A stretch of 64,000 nucleotides of DNA from Brachybacterium fresconis. GTDB lineage: Bacteria > Actinomycetota > Actinomycetes > Actinomycetales > Dermabacteraceae. The stretch is from NCBI RefSeq assembly GCF_017876515.1, contig NZ_JAGIOC010000001.1:1860001-1924000 (forward strand). Direction: 5' to 3'. This document shows positions 34,517-42,076 of the stretch, piece after piece; the stretch's first letter is position 1; each line of letters begins with the position of its first letter. The position numbers were made by a program, and so were the translations under genes. The notes beneath the pieces are model-generated. The model made no database searches. It was not told where the DNA came from and saw only the letters and a program-made list of their open reading frames with translations.

Positions 34517-36255
34517 TGTTCGATCACCTCGAACGGTGCCACGGACCCCGCATCGGAAGCATTGCCGGTCTCGTCAACGGCAGCCGAGATGTCATCGGGC
34601 GGCGCCGCGGCGGGATTGGCCCGTGAGGCCGCGGCGCTCGCGTGGCCGCGGCGTTCGGCGTCGCGGCGGGCCCTGCGCGTGGCGGATCCAGCGGTGTCGG
34701 TGATGGTGCGCATCTGCTCAACCATCCGGAACAGCGCCTCCTCGTCGACCTGCGCCCGTCCCTCGGCCCGGAGCCGCTCCACTGCGGCGCGGTGCTCCCA
34801 CACACTCACCGCCGGATGCGACAGCGTCCGGTACGGCACCGGCAGATAGGACGCGCCCTCGGGATCAAGGACCCAGATGCGGCTGAGGTCGCGGGGGTCG
34901 CGGCGAATGACGAACCGGTCCAGTCGGTCGCGGCGGGCGATCCACGGCTTGAGCGCGTCGCTGAAGTAATGGACGTGGTCGAGGACGAACCCGGTGCGGG
35001 TCAGCGTCCTGCGGAACACCGGCAGGAAGTCCACCAGGAATGCCGTCTCATTGGTCACCGTCACCACCGGCGTCTGGGCAGTACCGGTGGCCCAGCGAGC
35101 CTGCGGCGTCTGCCTGGTGGTGCTGTGGACCTGCCCGTGGTAGCTCGCTACCGCCAGCGCCAGCCACTTCTCCAGCTCCGCGACCGTCAAAACGGCCTTA
35201 CTCTCGGAGTCGTAGTCGCCGCGCTGTGCCGGGTTGGAGAACGTCGTGCCGGGCAGCTCATGGACCATCTCCATCAGCGTGCCGATCACGCGCTCGACGA
35301 TGCCGCCGTAGTGCGGGCGACCCGGCGGCCGGTAGCGCAACGTGATGCCGTGCTCCTGACAGCCTCGCCGCAGAGCCTCGCTCTTGAACTCCGCGGCGTT
35401 GTCCAAGAACAGCTCGCCCGGCTTGCCGGCCATCGGCCAGCCCACCTCGATACCGAGGCGCTCGACCCAGGCCCGCTTGTCGGTGACCATGTGCGCCAGA
35501 CACAGCCCCACCGACAGCGCCGAAGGGGCCTCCAGCGTGATCACCAGACCCACGATGGACCGAGAGAAGACGTCGATCGCGACGGTCACGTACGGCCGCC
35601 CGATCGGCAGACGGTGCCGCTCATCGACCACGATCAGGTCCACCACGGTGTGATCGATCTGGACCTGCTCCAGCACGCCGGACACCGGTGGCACCCGCCC
35701 ACCTGCTGACTCCAGCGACCGGGCCGCGTCCCGCCCCTCGCGGGCCACTGTCCCGGCGCGTGGGTCCAGGGCGGCGATGCGGCGCACGATCACTCCGCGT
35801 GAGGGAACGGGCAGGCCCCGGGTCCGGCACGTCTGCGTGATCTCCCGGTGAACCGCGGCAGTCTTCTTCCGCTGCCGGGTCAGGTAATGCTTGCCCAGCA
35901 CCTCCCGGATCACCGCCTCCACCTCGGCCGACAGCCGCTGGCCGCCGCGGCCGCCGCTGGAACGACCCGGGATCAGGTCCGAGACCACGCCCTGCCCCTC
36001 ACGCCACCGACGCAACAAGACATAGACCTGCCGCCGAGAAATACCCAGCCGCTCAGCCGCGGTCTCCACCGCCTCGACGCCGACCGTTCCGGCCTCGGCC
36101 AGGGGGCCGATCACCCCGGCCCGACGAACCGCCAGCGCCCACACCTCATCGGAGACGGTCAACAGACCGCGCTCAAGAACCACGTCATCATCGACTGCGT
36201 CGTCGTGCACAGGACTATGGAACAACGCGCCGGTCGTGCACACGGGTAGGGACAC
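34510..36255 (-). CDS. tniA: TniA DDE transposase
   Basis: A 581-residue transposase of the Mu/TniA (rve integrase) class. A helix-turn-helix (AAERLGISRRQVYVLLRRW) lies near residue 65. The catalytic core is seen as VQIDHTVVDL (Asp), LFLDNAAEFKS (Asp) and YGGIVERVIGTL (Glu), from about residues 200 to 330. A beta-barrel-like C-terminal domain follows. It lies about 50 bp from the right terminal repeat, as in Tn402. Confidence 0.93.
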   Translation of the reverse strand: MSLPVCTTGALFHSPVHDDAVDDDVVLERGLLTVSDEVWALAVRRAGVIGPLAEAGTVGVEAVETAAERLGISRRQVYVLLRRWREGQGVVSDLIPGRSSGGRGGQRLSAEVEAVIREVLGKHYLTRQRKKTAAVHREITQTCRTRGLPVPSRGVIVRRIAALDPRAGTVAREGRDAARSLESAGGRVPPVSGVLEQVQIDHTVVDLIVVDERHRLPIGRPYVTVAIDVFSRSIVGLVITLEAPSALSVGLCLAHMVTDKRAWVERLGIEVGWPMAGKPGELFLDNAAEFKSEALRRGCQEHGITLRYRPPGRPHYGGIVERVIGTLMEMVHELPGTTFSNPAQRGDYDSESKAVLTVAELEKWLALAVASYHGQVHSTTRQTPQARWATGTAQTPVVTVTNETAFLVDFLPVFRRTLTRTGFVLDHVHYFSDALKPWIARRDRLDRFVIRRDPRDLSRIWVLDPEGASYLPVPYRTLSHPAVSVWEHRAAVERLRAEGRAQVDEEALFRMVEQMRTITDTAGSATRRARRDAERRGHASAAASRANPAAAPPDDISAAVDETGNASDAGSVAPFEVIEQW

Positions 36256-36305
36256 GCCGAAAGTTCACACTCCCATGCACACGACCCCGAACACGCAGGT
36301 CACTT

Positions 36306-36335
36306 GTGCAGGCGACTTCGGACATCGACAGGCTT
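36306..36335 (-). repeat. right terminal inverted repeat and target duplication
   Basis: 36306-36330 is the inverse of the left terminus (20 of 25 positions), followed at once by GGCTT (36331-36335), the second target duplication. Confidence 0.92.
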
Positions 36336-36897
36336 GGTGCGAGTGAGCACGAAGAAGCAGGAGACGTCTCGGCAGCACGATGCCCTCGACCCGCTGTGCG
36401 TCAAGGTGTTCGAGGAGAAGGTCAGCGGCAAGCTCGACGTCGACGCCCGACCTGGGCTCCGCGAGGCGATCGAGTACATGAGGGACGGCGACATGTTAAC
36501 CGTGCAGGAGGTCGACCGGCTCGGCCGCAACCTCCTGGAAGGACTCATCGTCCTGACCGACCTGTTCGAGCGCGGCATCGCGGTCAAGGTGTTGGAGGGG
36601 ATCGCAGCCGGCGAGCACACCGAGCGCAGCCTCATCCTCGACCTGGCGCTGGCACTTGCCGAAGACCGTCGCCGCGACATCGTCCGCAAGACGAAGAATG
36701 GGCTGGAGGCGGCAAGGAAGCGCGGCAAGGTCGGTGGCCGGCCGCGGGTGATCGACGACGACAAGCGCATGGTGGTCCTCGCCCGTCGGGAACGGGGCGA
36801 GTCGATCCGAGAGATCGCGGCAGCCATAGGCGTCTCGGTGGGAGCCGTGCACGGTGTGATCTCCGAGCATGATCGCCTGGCGAAGACGGGGGTCTGA
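36336..36897 (+). pseudogene. serine resolvase B, main part, 5' end displaced by transposon
   Basis: Encodes all but the first five residues of a resolvase. It reads LVRVSTKKQETSRQHDALD with the catalytic Ser, LTVQEVDRLGRNLLEGL, ALAEDRRRDIVRKTKNGLEA, and the C-terminal helix-turn-helix IREIAAAIGVSVGAVH. The native start is now 6.3 kb away at 29979. A TTG at 36304 within the transposon end, or a GTG at 36337, could still start translation, so some function is possible. Confidence 0.85.
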
Positions 36898-36900
36898 GCC

Positions 36901-37065
36901 TTGTTCGAGAGGGAAGGCGAGGCGTATCGTACCTGCGCCGAATGCGGAGCGGACTGCGAGCCGGAGCCGTTCGATGCCGGAGAAGGGCAAGGCATCAGAA
37001 TCGCCTTCGCGTGCCCGACCCACGGCGTCCATAGCGTTGTGGACCCGTTCGAGGGCAAGCGGTAG
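36901..37065 (+). CDS. small zinc-ribbon-like protein
   Basis: A 54-residue frame from TTG at 36901 to TAG at 37065, 3 bp after the resolvase stop. It encodes YRTCAECGADCEPEPF and later FACPTHGVHS, giving a CxxCxxxC ... CPTH metal-binding pattern. Acidic and compact, it could be a small regulator or nuclease accessory. No family is recognised and the weak start codon keeps this tentative. Confidence 0.5.
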   Translation: MFEREGEAYRTCAECGADCEPEPFDAGEGQGIRIAFACPTHGVHSVVDPFEGKR

Positions 37066-37073
37066 CCCACTGT

Positions 37074-38576
37074 TCAGGTGGCGGACCGTTTCCAGTTGAT
37101 CTCGACGGTGTCGGCGGCGGCGGCGAGGGTGGTGATTCGCTTTCCTGCACCGACGGGATGGATTACCACCGTCATGAGCGTCTCCACCACAGCGCGGCGA
37201 CGGGCGAGCGTCCTCTCCTCATCGTGCCACCAGGCGCGAGCGTCAGCTACCCCGACCAGCTCGGCGAGAGGGTCGCTGGTGACGGCGCGGGCGATCTCTG
37301 TATCCACGGCCCGCAGCTGGTGATTGAGGTCGTCTAGGGCTTCCTCGGCGTCTTCCTCGGTCGCACTGCCGGACGCGATCAGCTTGAGAACACTCTTGCG
37401 CCGCCCGAGTAGGGCGATGCGCTGGGCGTGGAGCACCCGGACGTCGACGGCGTCCGGCTTCGAGGCCAGCAGGTCGAGCGTGTCGGGCTTGGACAGGCGT
37501 GCGATGCACACCTCTGAGATGAACTCGTCGATGATCTCGCCCCGGCGCATGATGTGGCCGTTCACGCAACGGTACGTATGATACCGCTGGCCGGGAGCGG
37601 TGCCGGAGCCATCCTTCCGAGGGGTCGGGTGGGTCATCCCGCGTGCGGAGCGGACCGGCTGGCGGCACACGAAGCAGATGGCCAGGCCGGAGAGCAACCA
37701 CTTCCGGGCGGTGCCCTGGTGGTTGGGCTTGACGCCGACGAGCTTGTCGCGAGCGGCGACAAGGTGACCGCGCTCGATGAGGGCCTCCCACGCGCCGGGC
37801 GTGCAGGCCGCAAGGTCGATGGCGGCGAGATCGTGTGGCTGGCTTCCTTGGGACGGAGCCAGTAGTGCCGAGTACAGAGGGTTCATGAGGATGCGGCGGA
37901 TCGTCGGTGTGCGCCAGCGGGCACCTTTGCGTGTCGACCTGCCGGCGGTGTTGAGGTCGCGGGCAATCTGTCCGAGAGGAGCACCGGCCAGGAACTCGTT
38001 GAAGATCACCCTTACGTCTTGGGCCTCGTCTTCATCGATGACGTACCTTGTCCCGATCTGGTCACGGTTGGCGGCGGCGACCCACCTATAGCCGTGTGGC
38101 GCCTTGCCGGGAGACGGGTGTCCAGCGACGCGACGCTCTCGGGCATAACGGGCGTCTCGCTGAGCCTTGAGCTTCACCTCGTTCTCGGCGACCAGGACGA
38201 GCAACTTGAGCTGGAAGTCGTCGACAGCGGTGTCGATGCCCTGCCGGATGACGATCACGCGCATGGCTCGCCGGGGCGGAGTGACGTCAAGGACGTCGGT
38301 GAGGTTGCGAGTGAGTCGAGAAGTCTCGGTGACGATCAGGATGTCGAACTGGCCGTCGTCGAACGCGCGGAGCATCTTGTGCCAGTCGGTCTTGGGGCCT
38401 CGCTCTGTGGTGCCGCTGGTGTCGTTGTCGATGTACTTGGCGAGGACCGGCCAACCGCGCCGATGAGCGTCCTCCTCACAATCGATGATCTGCTGCGTGA
38501 TGCCCTGATCCTCCTCGACGCTCTGGCGTGCGTAGAGGGCGACACGAGGAACAGCGCCGGCGGGTTCGGTAGTCAT
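37074..38576 (-). CDS. large serine recombinase (integrase of the IME)
   Basis: A 500-residue serine integrase. Residues 1-150 are the catalytic domain (VALYARQSVEEDQG with the nucleophilic Ser, then TSRLTRNLTDVLDV). The recombinase domain at about 170-280 includes PHGYRWVA and RRILMNPLYSALL. A zinc-ribbon with LAICFVCRQPV and YRCVNGHIM follows, then a coiled coil at about 400-430. Its start lies 30 bp from the right boundary, the usual position for these enzymes next to their attP site. It would cut attB inside the pilin gene. Confidence 0.93.
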   Translation of the reverse strand: MTTEPAGAVPRVALYARQSVEEDQGITQQIIDCEEDAHRRGWPVLAKYIDNDTSGTTERGPKTDWHKMLRAFDDGQFDILIVTETSRLTRNLTDVLDVTPPRRAMRVIVIRQGIDTAVDDFQLKLLVLVAENEVKLKAQRDARYARERRVAGHPSPGKAPHGYRWVAAANRDQIGTRYVIDEDEAQDVRVIFNEFLAGAPLGQIARDLNTAGRSTRKGARWRTPTIRRILMNPLYSALLAPSQGSQPHDLAAIDLAACTPGAWEALIERGHLVAARDKLVGVKPNHQGTARKWLLSGLAICFVCRQPVRSARGMTHPTPRKDGSGTAPGQRYHTYRCVNGHIMRRGEIIDEFISEVCIARLSKPDTLDLLASKPDAVDVRVLHAQRIALLGRRKSVLKLIASGSATEEDAEEALDDLNHQLRAVDTEIARAVTSDPLAELVGVADARAWWHDEERTLARRRAVVETLMTVVIHPVGAGKRITTLAAAADTVEINWKRSAT

Positions 38577-38581
38577 GATTC

Positions 38582-38606
38582 AAGTATGCCGTAAGTCGTC
38601 TATAGC
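38582..38606. other. attR of the serine-integrase element
   Basis: Arm AAGTATGC (38582-38589) is inverse to GCATACTT at 11669-11676. The likely crossover GC is at 38605-38606 and pilin sequence resumes at 38607. The spacing from arm to GC is 15 bp here and 18 bp on the left, so the dyad is not perfectly symmetric. Confidence 0.72.
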
Positions 38607-38712
38607 GGCCGCCTGCGGGTTCGCCGCCGTCCTGGTCGCTCTGCTGGCGTCCGGCGAGGTGCGGGAGCTCCTGCTGGGGATCATCACGTCCGCTCTGTCG
38701 ATGGGGTCGTGA
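38607..38712 (+). pseudogene. DUF4244 Flp-type pilin, 3' part
   Basis: Continues the pilin in the same frame as the left half: AACGFAAVLVALLASGEVR and LLLGIITSALS, then stop at 38710-38712. The rejoined 67-residue pilin has the hydrophobic helix expected of DUF4244 proteins. The stop overlaps the tadE start (TGATG), so tadE was translationally coupled to the pilin before insertion. Confidence 0.9.
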
Positions 38713-39107
38713 TGACGCGGTCCGCCCGGTCGTCCCGCTGGCGGGACGACCGGGGGTCCGCCACGGCGGAGACGGCGATCGTGCTGCCCGTGGTGGTCGT
38801 GATGGTGCTCGTGATCCTGCTGGTCGGCGCCGGTCTGGGCACCCAGCTCCGCCTCGAGAGTGCGGCTCGTGGTGCTGCCCGGGAGCTGGCTCGCGGTGAG
38901 TCGGCCGCCGCCGCGGTCGACACCGCTCAGCGGATCGGCGGCGAGGACACCCAGGTGCAGGTCTCCGGCAGCGGGGCGTGGGTGCAGGTGGAGGTCACGC
39001 GGGTGGTGGAGGCTCCGGTCGGGACGCTGTCGGGGGCTCACTGGGAGCTGTCGGCCGACGCCGAGGCTCGACGGGAGCCGCATCTGGTCGACGGCGGCGG
39101 GTCATGA
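38712..39107 (+). CDS. TadE-like minor pilin
   Basis: A 131-residue pseudopilin. A short basic N-terminus (RSSRWRDDRGSATAETAIV) leads into one hydrophobic helix at about residues 20-45 and an exposed domain. The GSATAETAI region is the TadE-type processing and helix start. It belongs to the Tad locus (position of Rv3655c) but is now separated from upstream Tad genes by 27 kb. Start is ATG at 38712, with a GTG one codon earlier. Confidence 0.85.
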   Translation: MTRSARSSRWRDDRGSATAETAIVLPVVVVMVLVILLVGAGLGTQLRLESAARGAARELARGESAAAAVDTAQRIGGEDTQVQVSGSGAWVQVEVTRVVEAPVGTLSGAHWELSADAEARREPHLVDGGGS

Positions 39108-39436
39108 GCACCGGGGCCGCCGGGGTGCTGGCGTGGACCGGGGCCGCGACCGCTGCCGTCGCGGGGCTGTCCCTGCTGGGCACCGGAGTGCTGGCGACGT
39201 CGCAGGCGGCCACCGCCGCGGATCTGGCGGCCCTCGCCGGAGCCGACGCCCTCGCAGCTGCGAGCACCCGGCCCTGCGCGGTGGCGGCGGAGACCGCCTC
39301 GCGCAACGACGCCCGGCTGACCAGCTGCGAGCGACGCGCCTGGGACGTCCTGGTGCAGGTCGAGGTCGACGCCTCGCCGCTGCCGCCGGCGAGCGCACGC
39401 GCCCGGGCGGGGCCCGGACCCGAGGAGCTGCCCTGA
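39104..39436 (+). CDS. TadG/Rv3654c-like secreted or membrane-anchored protein
   Basis: A 110-residue protein with an N-terminal hydrophobic helix (AATAAVAGLSLLGTGVLATSQ) and the A-A-D-L-A-A-L-A-G-A motif typical of actinobacterial Rv3654c-type proteins (TAADLAALAGADALA). Two Cys in the C-terminal half could form a disulfide. It overlaps tadE by 4 bp and ends the Tad operon. Confidence 0.8.
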   Translation: MSTGAAGVLAWTGAATAAVAGLSLLGTGVLATSQAATAADLAALAGADALAAASTRPCAVAAETASRNDARLTSCERRAWDVLVQVEVDASPLPPASARARAGPGPEELP

Positions 39437-39507
39437 CCGTGCCGGGCCGTCGGCGTGCCCGACGGGCGGAGACCTGATGACCGCCACCCCGCCGCCCGCA
39501 CTCCGGC

Positions 39508-42000
39508 TCAGGCCGGCGCCGGGGCCTCCGGCCGCAGCAGGGCCAGCAGCTTCTGCGCCTCCGGTTTGGACAGCGGCTCGTTGCCGTTGCCGCACTTGGG
39601 GGAGACGACGCACGCGGGACAGCCCGCCTCGCAGCCGCATTCGGCGATCATGTCCGCGGTGGCCCGTACCCACGCGGCGGCGTCGTCGGCCCCGCGCTCG
39701 GCGAAGCCGGCCCCGCCCGGGGCGCCGTCGTAGACGAAGATCGTCGGCTCGCCGGTGTCCTCGTGCTGGGCGGCGGAGACCCCGCCGATGTCCCAGCGAT
39801 CGCAGGTCGCCAGCAGCGGCAGCATCGAGATCGCGGCGTGCTCGGCCGCGTGCAGCGCGCCGGGCAGCTCCTCGCCCGGGAGCTCGGCGGCGTCGGTCCG
39901 GGACTGCGGGATCACCCACCACACCGCCTTCGTGGTCAGGGTGCGCGGGGGCAGATCGAGCGGGTGCTGGGCGAGCACCGCCTGCGTGAACACGTCCCGC
40001 ACCTGGTAGCCGGTGACCTGGTCGGTGACGTCCACGGTGCCGAAGCACAGCTGGACCCCGTCGGCCCAGGCGACCTCTCGATCCGTCTGGCGGATGCGGA
40101 TGGTCGAGGTCGACTGCGGGTGGGTGGAGTGCAGCGGGTCCTCGCGGTGGACGAAGGCGACCGCCTGCTCGACGTCGAGATGGCGCACCACGTAGCTGGT
40201 GCGCTGGTGGAGGTAGACGGCGCCGTCGTGGACCTGGGTGTGGGCGCTGGCCGCGTCGACGGTGCCCAGCAGGGTACCGCTGGCCTCCTCGACGATCCGC
40301 ACCGGCTCCCCGCCGCTGCCGCGCAGGTCGGTCAGATCGTGCGCGGACTCGGTCATGGTCCAGTACCAGCCGGTCGGGCGGGCGCGCAGGACGCCGCGGG
40401 CCGCCAGGGTGGTCAGCAGCTCCCGGGCGGTGGGCCCGAAGATCTCCTCCTCGCCGTCGCGGATCGCGAGCTCGGAGGCCGCGGCGCAGAGGTGGGGCGT
40501 CATCACATAGGGGTTCGCGGGATCGAACACGGCCGCCTCGACCTCGGCGCCGAACACCGTCTCGGGATGGTGGACGACGTAGGTGTCCAGCGGATCCTCC
40601 CGCGCCACGAAAAGCGCCAACGCATCACCGCCGCGCTCCTGGCGCCGCCCGGCGCGGCCGAACTGCTGCCACAGGGAGGCCCGGGTGCCGGGCCAGCCGG
40701 CGATCACCACGGCATCGAGCCCGGCGATGTCGATGCCCAGCTCGAGCGCATTGGTGGAGGCCAGCGCCCGCAGCTCCCCGGAGCGCAGGGCGTCCTCGAG
40801 CTCGCGGCGCTCCCGGGCCAGGTAGCCGCCGCGGTAGGCCGCCACCCGCCGCGCCCGATCGGCCAGCTGCGGGGACAGCGCGTGCTCGGCCTTCTGCTCC
40901 AGCAGGCGCCGGGCCCCGCTGGAGACCAGCTCCGCCCCGCGGCGGGAGCGGGCGAACACGAGGGTCTGGATGTCCCGCTCGACCAGGTCCGCCAGCAGTG
41001 CGCCCGCCTCGGAGGTGGCCGAGCGGCGCAGCGGCTCCTCGGCGCCGGACCGGTGCGGCGTCCCGTCGGGGTCATCCTCCTCCGCGTCGTCGTCCGGCTC
41101 CGCCGGGCCCCGCCCGGCGGCTTGGCCCAGATCCCGGCCCGCGGCGGCGCCCCCGGGGCCCCGGCCGTCGACCCGGGTGCGGGTGCCCGGCTCCCACAGG
41201 CCGACGGTCAGCCCGGCCCGCGGAGAACCGTCCTCGGTGACCGCGGTGACGTCCTGGCCGATCAGCCGGCTCGCCGACAGCTCGGGGTTCGCGGTCGTGG
41301 CCGAGGCCAGGATGAACGTGGGATCGGCCCGGTAGTGGGCGGCGATCCGCCGCAGGCGCCGCATCACCATCGCCACGTGGCTGCCGAAGACGCCGCGGTA
41401 GCTGTGGCACTCGTCGATGACCACATAGCGCAGCGCCCGGAAGAAGCTCGCCCATTGCTCGTGCCCGGGCAGGATCCCGAAATGCAGCATGTCCGGGTTG
41501 GTCAGCACCACGGTGCCGTGCCGACGCACCCAGCGCCGCTGCTCGGTCGGGGTGTCGCCGTCGTAGACCGCGACCCGGGCATCGCGCAGCCCGGCCCCGT
41601 CGGCCATCGCGGTGATGTTGGTCAGCTGATCGGCGGCCAGCGCCTTCGTCGGCGACAGATACAGGGTCGTGGCACGCCGTGCCGCGGGGTCGAGCTCGCG
41701 GGCGCCGACGGCGGTGAGCATCGGCAGGAGATAGGCGAGCGACTTGCCCGAGGCGGTCGCCGTGGCCAGGACCACGTTCGTCCCCTCGTGCGCCAGCTGC
41801 GCGGCCTGCTCCTGATGGGTCCAGGGCGCCGTGATCCCCTGCTCACCCAGGTGCGTCAGCAGGCGCGGATCGACCCAGTCGGGGAAGCTGCCGCGGCGAC
41901 CGGCCCGGGCAGGGCGCTGCTCGACGTGGGTGAGGCAGGTTCTGCGGATCTGCGGCTGCGAAAGATCGGCCAGGAGGTCGGCCGCTCTGCCTGCCCGCAT
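39508..42000 (-). CDS. DEAD/DEAH helicase with C-terminal Zn-cluster domain (Rv3649-like)
   Basis: An 830-residue superfamily-2 helicase. Walker A is ATATASGKSLAYLLPML, the DEVH-type box VIDECHSYRGVFGS, motif III ASATTANP, and motif VI QFGRAGRRQERGG. The C-terminal part is the DUF1998-like region with a four-Cys cluster, ECGCEAGCPACVVSPKCGNGN. It sits beside the Tad locus in actinobacteria (Rv3649). Start is ATG at 42000; an ATG at 42078 would overlap the divergent gene's start. Confidence 0.9.
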   Translation of the reverse strand: MRAGRAADLLADLSQPQIRRTCLTHVEQRPARAGRRGSFPDWVDPRLLTHLGEQGITAPWTHQEQAAQLAHEGTNVVLATATASGKSLAYLLPMLTAVGARELDPAARRATTLYLSPTKALAADQLTNITAMADGAGLRDARVAVYDGDTPTEQRRWVRRHGTVVLTNPDMLHFGILPGHEQWASFFRALRYVVIDECHSYRGVFGSHVAMVMRRLRRIAAHYRADPTFILASATTANPELSASRLIGQDVTAVTEDGSPRAGLTVGLWEPGTRTRVDGRGPGGAAAGRDLGQAAGRGPAEPDDDAEEDDPDGTPHRSGAEEPLRRSATSEAGALLADLVERDIQTLVFARSRRGAELVSSGARRLLEQKAEHALSPQLADRARRVAAYRGGYLARERRELEDALRSGELRALASTNALELGIDIAGLDAVVIAGWPGTRASLWQQFGRAGRRQERGGDALALFVAREDPLDTYVVHHPETVFGAEVEAAVFDPANPYVMTPHLCAAASELAIRDGEEEIFGPTARELLTTLAARGVLRARPTGWYWTMTESAHDLTDLRGSGGEPVRIVEEASGTLLGTVDAASAHTQVHDGAVYLHQRTSYVVRHLDVEQAVAFVHREDPLHSTHPQSTSTIRIRQTDREVAWADGVQLCFGTVDVTDQVTGYQVRDVFTQAVLAQHPLDLPPRTLTTKAVWWVIPQSRTDAAELPGEELPGALHAAEHAAISMLPLLATCDRWDIGGVSAAQHEDTGEPTIFVYDGAPGGAGFAERGADDAAAWVRATADMIAECGCEAGCPACVVSPKCGNGNEPLSKPEAQKLLALLRPEAPAPA

Positions 42001-42076
42001 CCGCTCCTCGATTCCTCGACATCTCCTCCACCCGCGCTCCCGATCGGTGACAGGCGGCTGGGGCACAATCGTAGCC

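Larger units (their letters stand above)
29996..36330. mobile_element. Tn402/Tn5053-like transposon carrying cassette 2
   Basis: A 6,335-bp transposon with 25-bp terminal inverted repeats (29996-30020 and 36306-36330; 20 of 25 identical). They begin TGTC and end CTGCAC, as in the Tn402/Tn5053 family. A second, 19-bp repeat of the same motif lies inside the left end at 30024-30042. Genes are tniA, tniB, tniQ and tniR in the family order, plus a two-gene cargo near the opposite end. It is inserted in the 5' end of a resolvase gene near its likely res site, as expected of these res-site hunters. Confidence 0.93.
11651..38606 (+). mobile_element. 27-kb integrative mobilizable element (IME)
   Basis: About 26,956 bp separate the two halves of the pilin gene. 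In order the element carries an excisionase-like gene, rep, mobC-relaxase, a resolvase split by an IS256 composite, a lipoprotein, an XRE regulator, ardA, a type III-like R-M operon, a second resolvase split by a Tn402-like transposon, and a large serine integrase at the right boundary. Base composition and codon use drop visibly compared with the flanks, most strongly in the R-M genes. No type IV secretion genes are seen, so transfer would need a helper. Boundaries rest on in-frame rejoining of the pilin. Confidence 0.88.

Noticed and set aside
11651-38606. Interpretation as a prophage
   Set aside because: No capsid, terminase, portal or tail genes are present. Mobilization and replication genes fit an IME instead.
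11651-38606. Interpretation as a self-transmissible ICE
   Set aside because: No VirB4, TraG/VirD4 or FtsK/TraB-type transfer ATPase is encoded.
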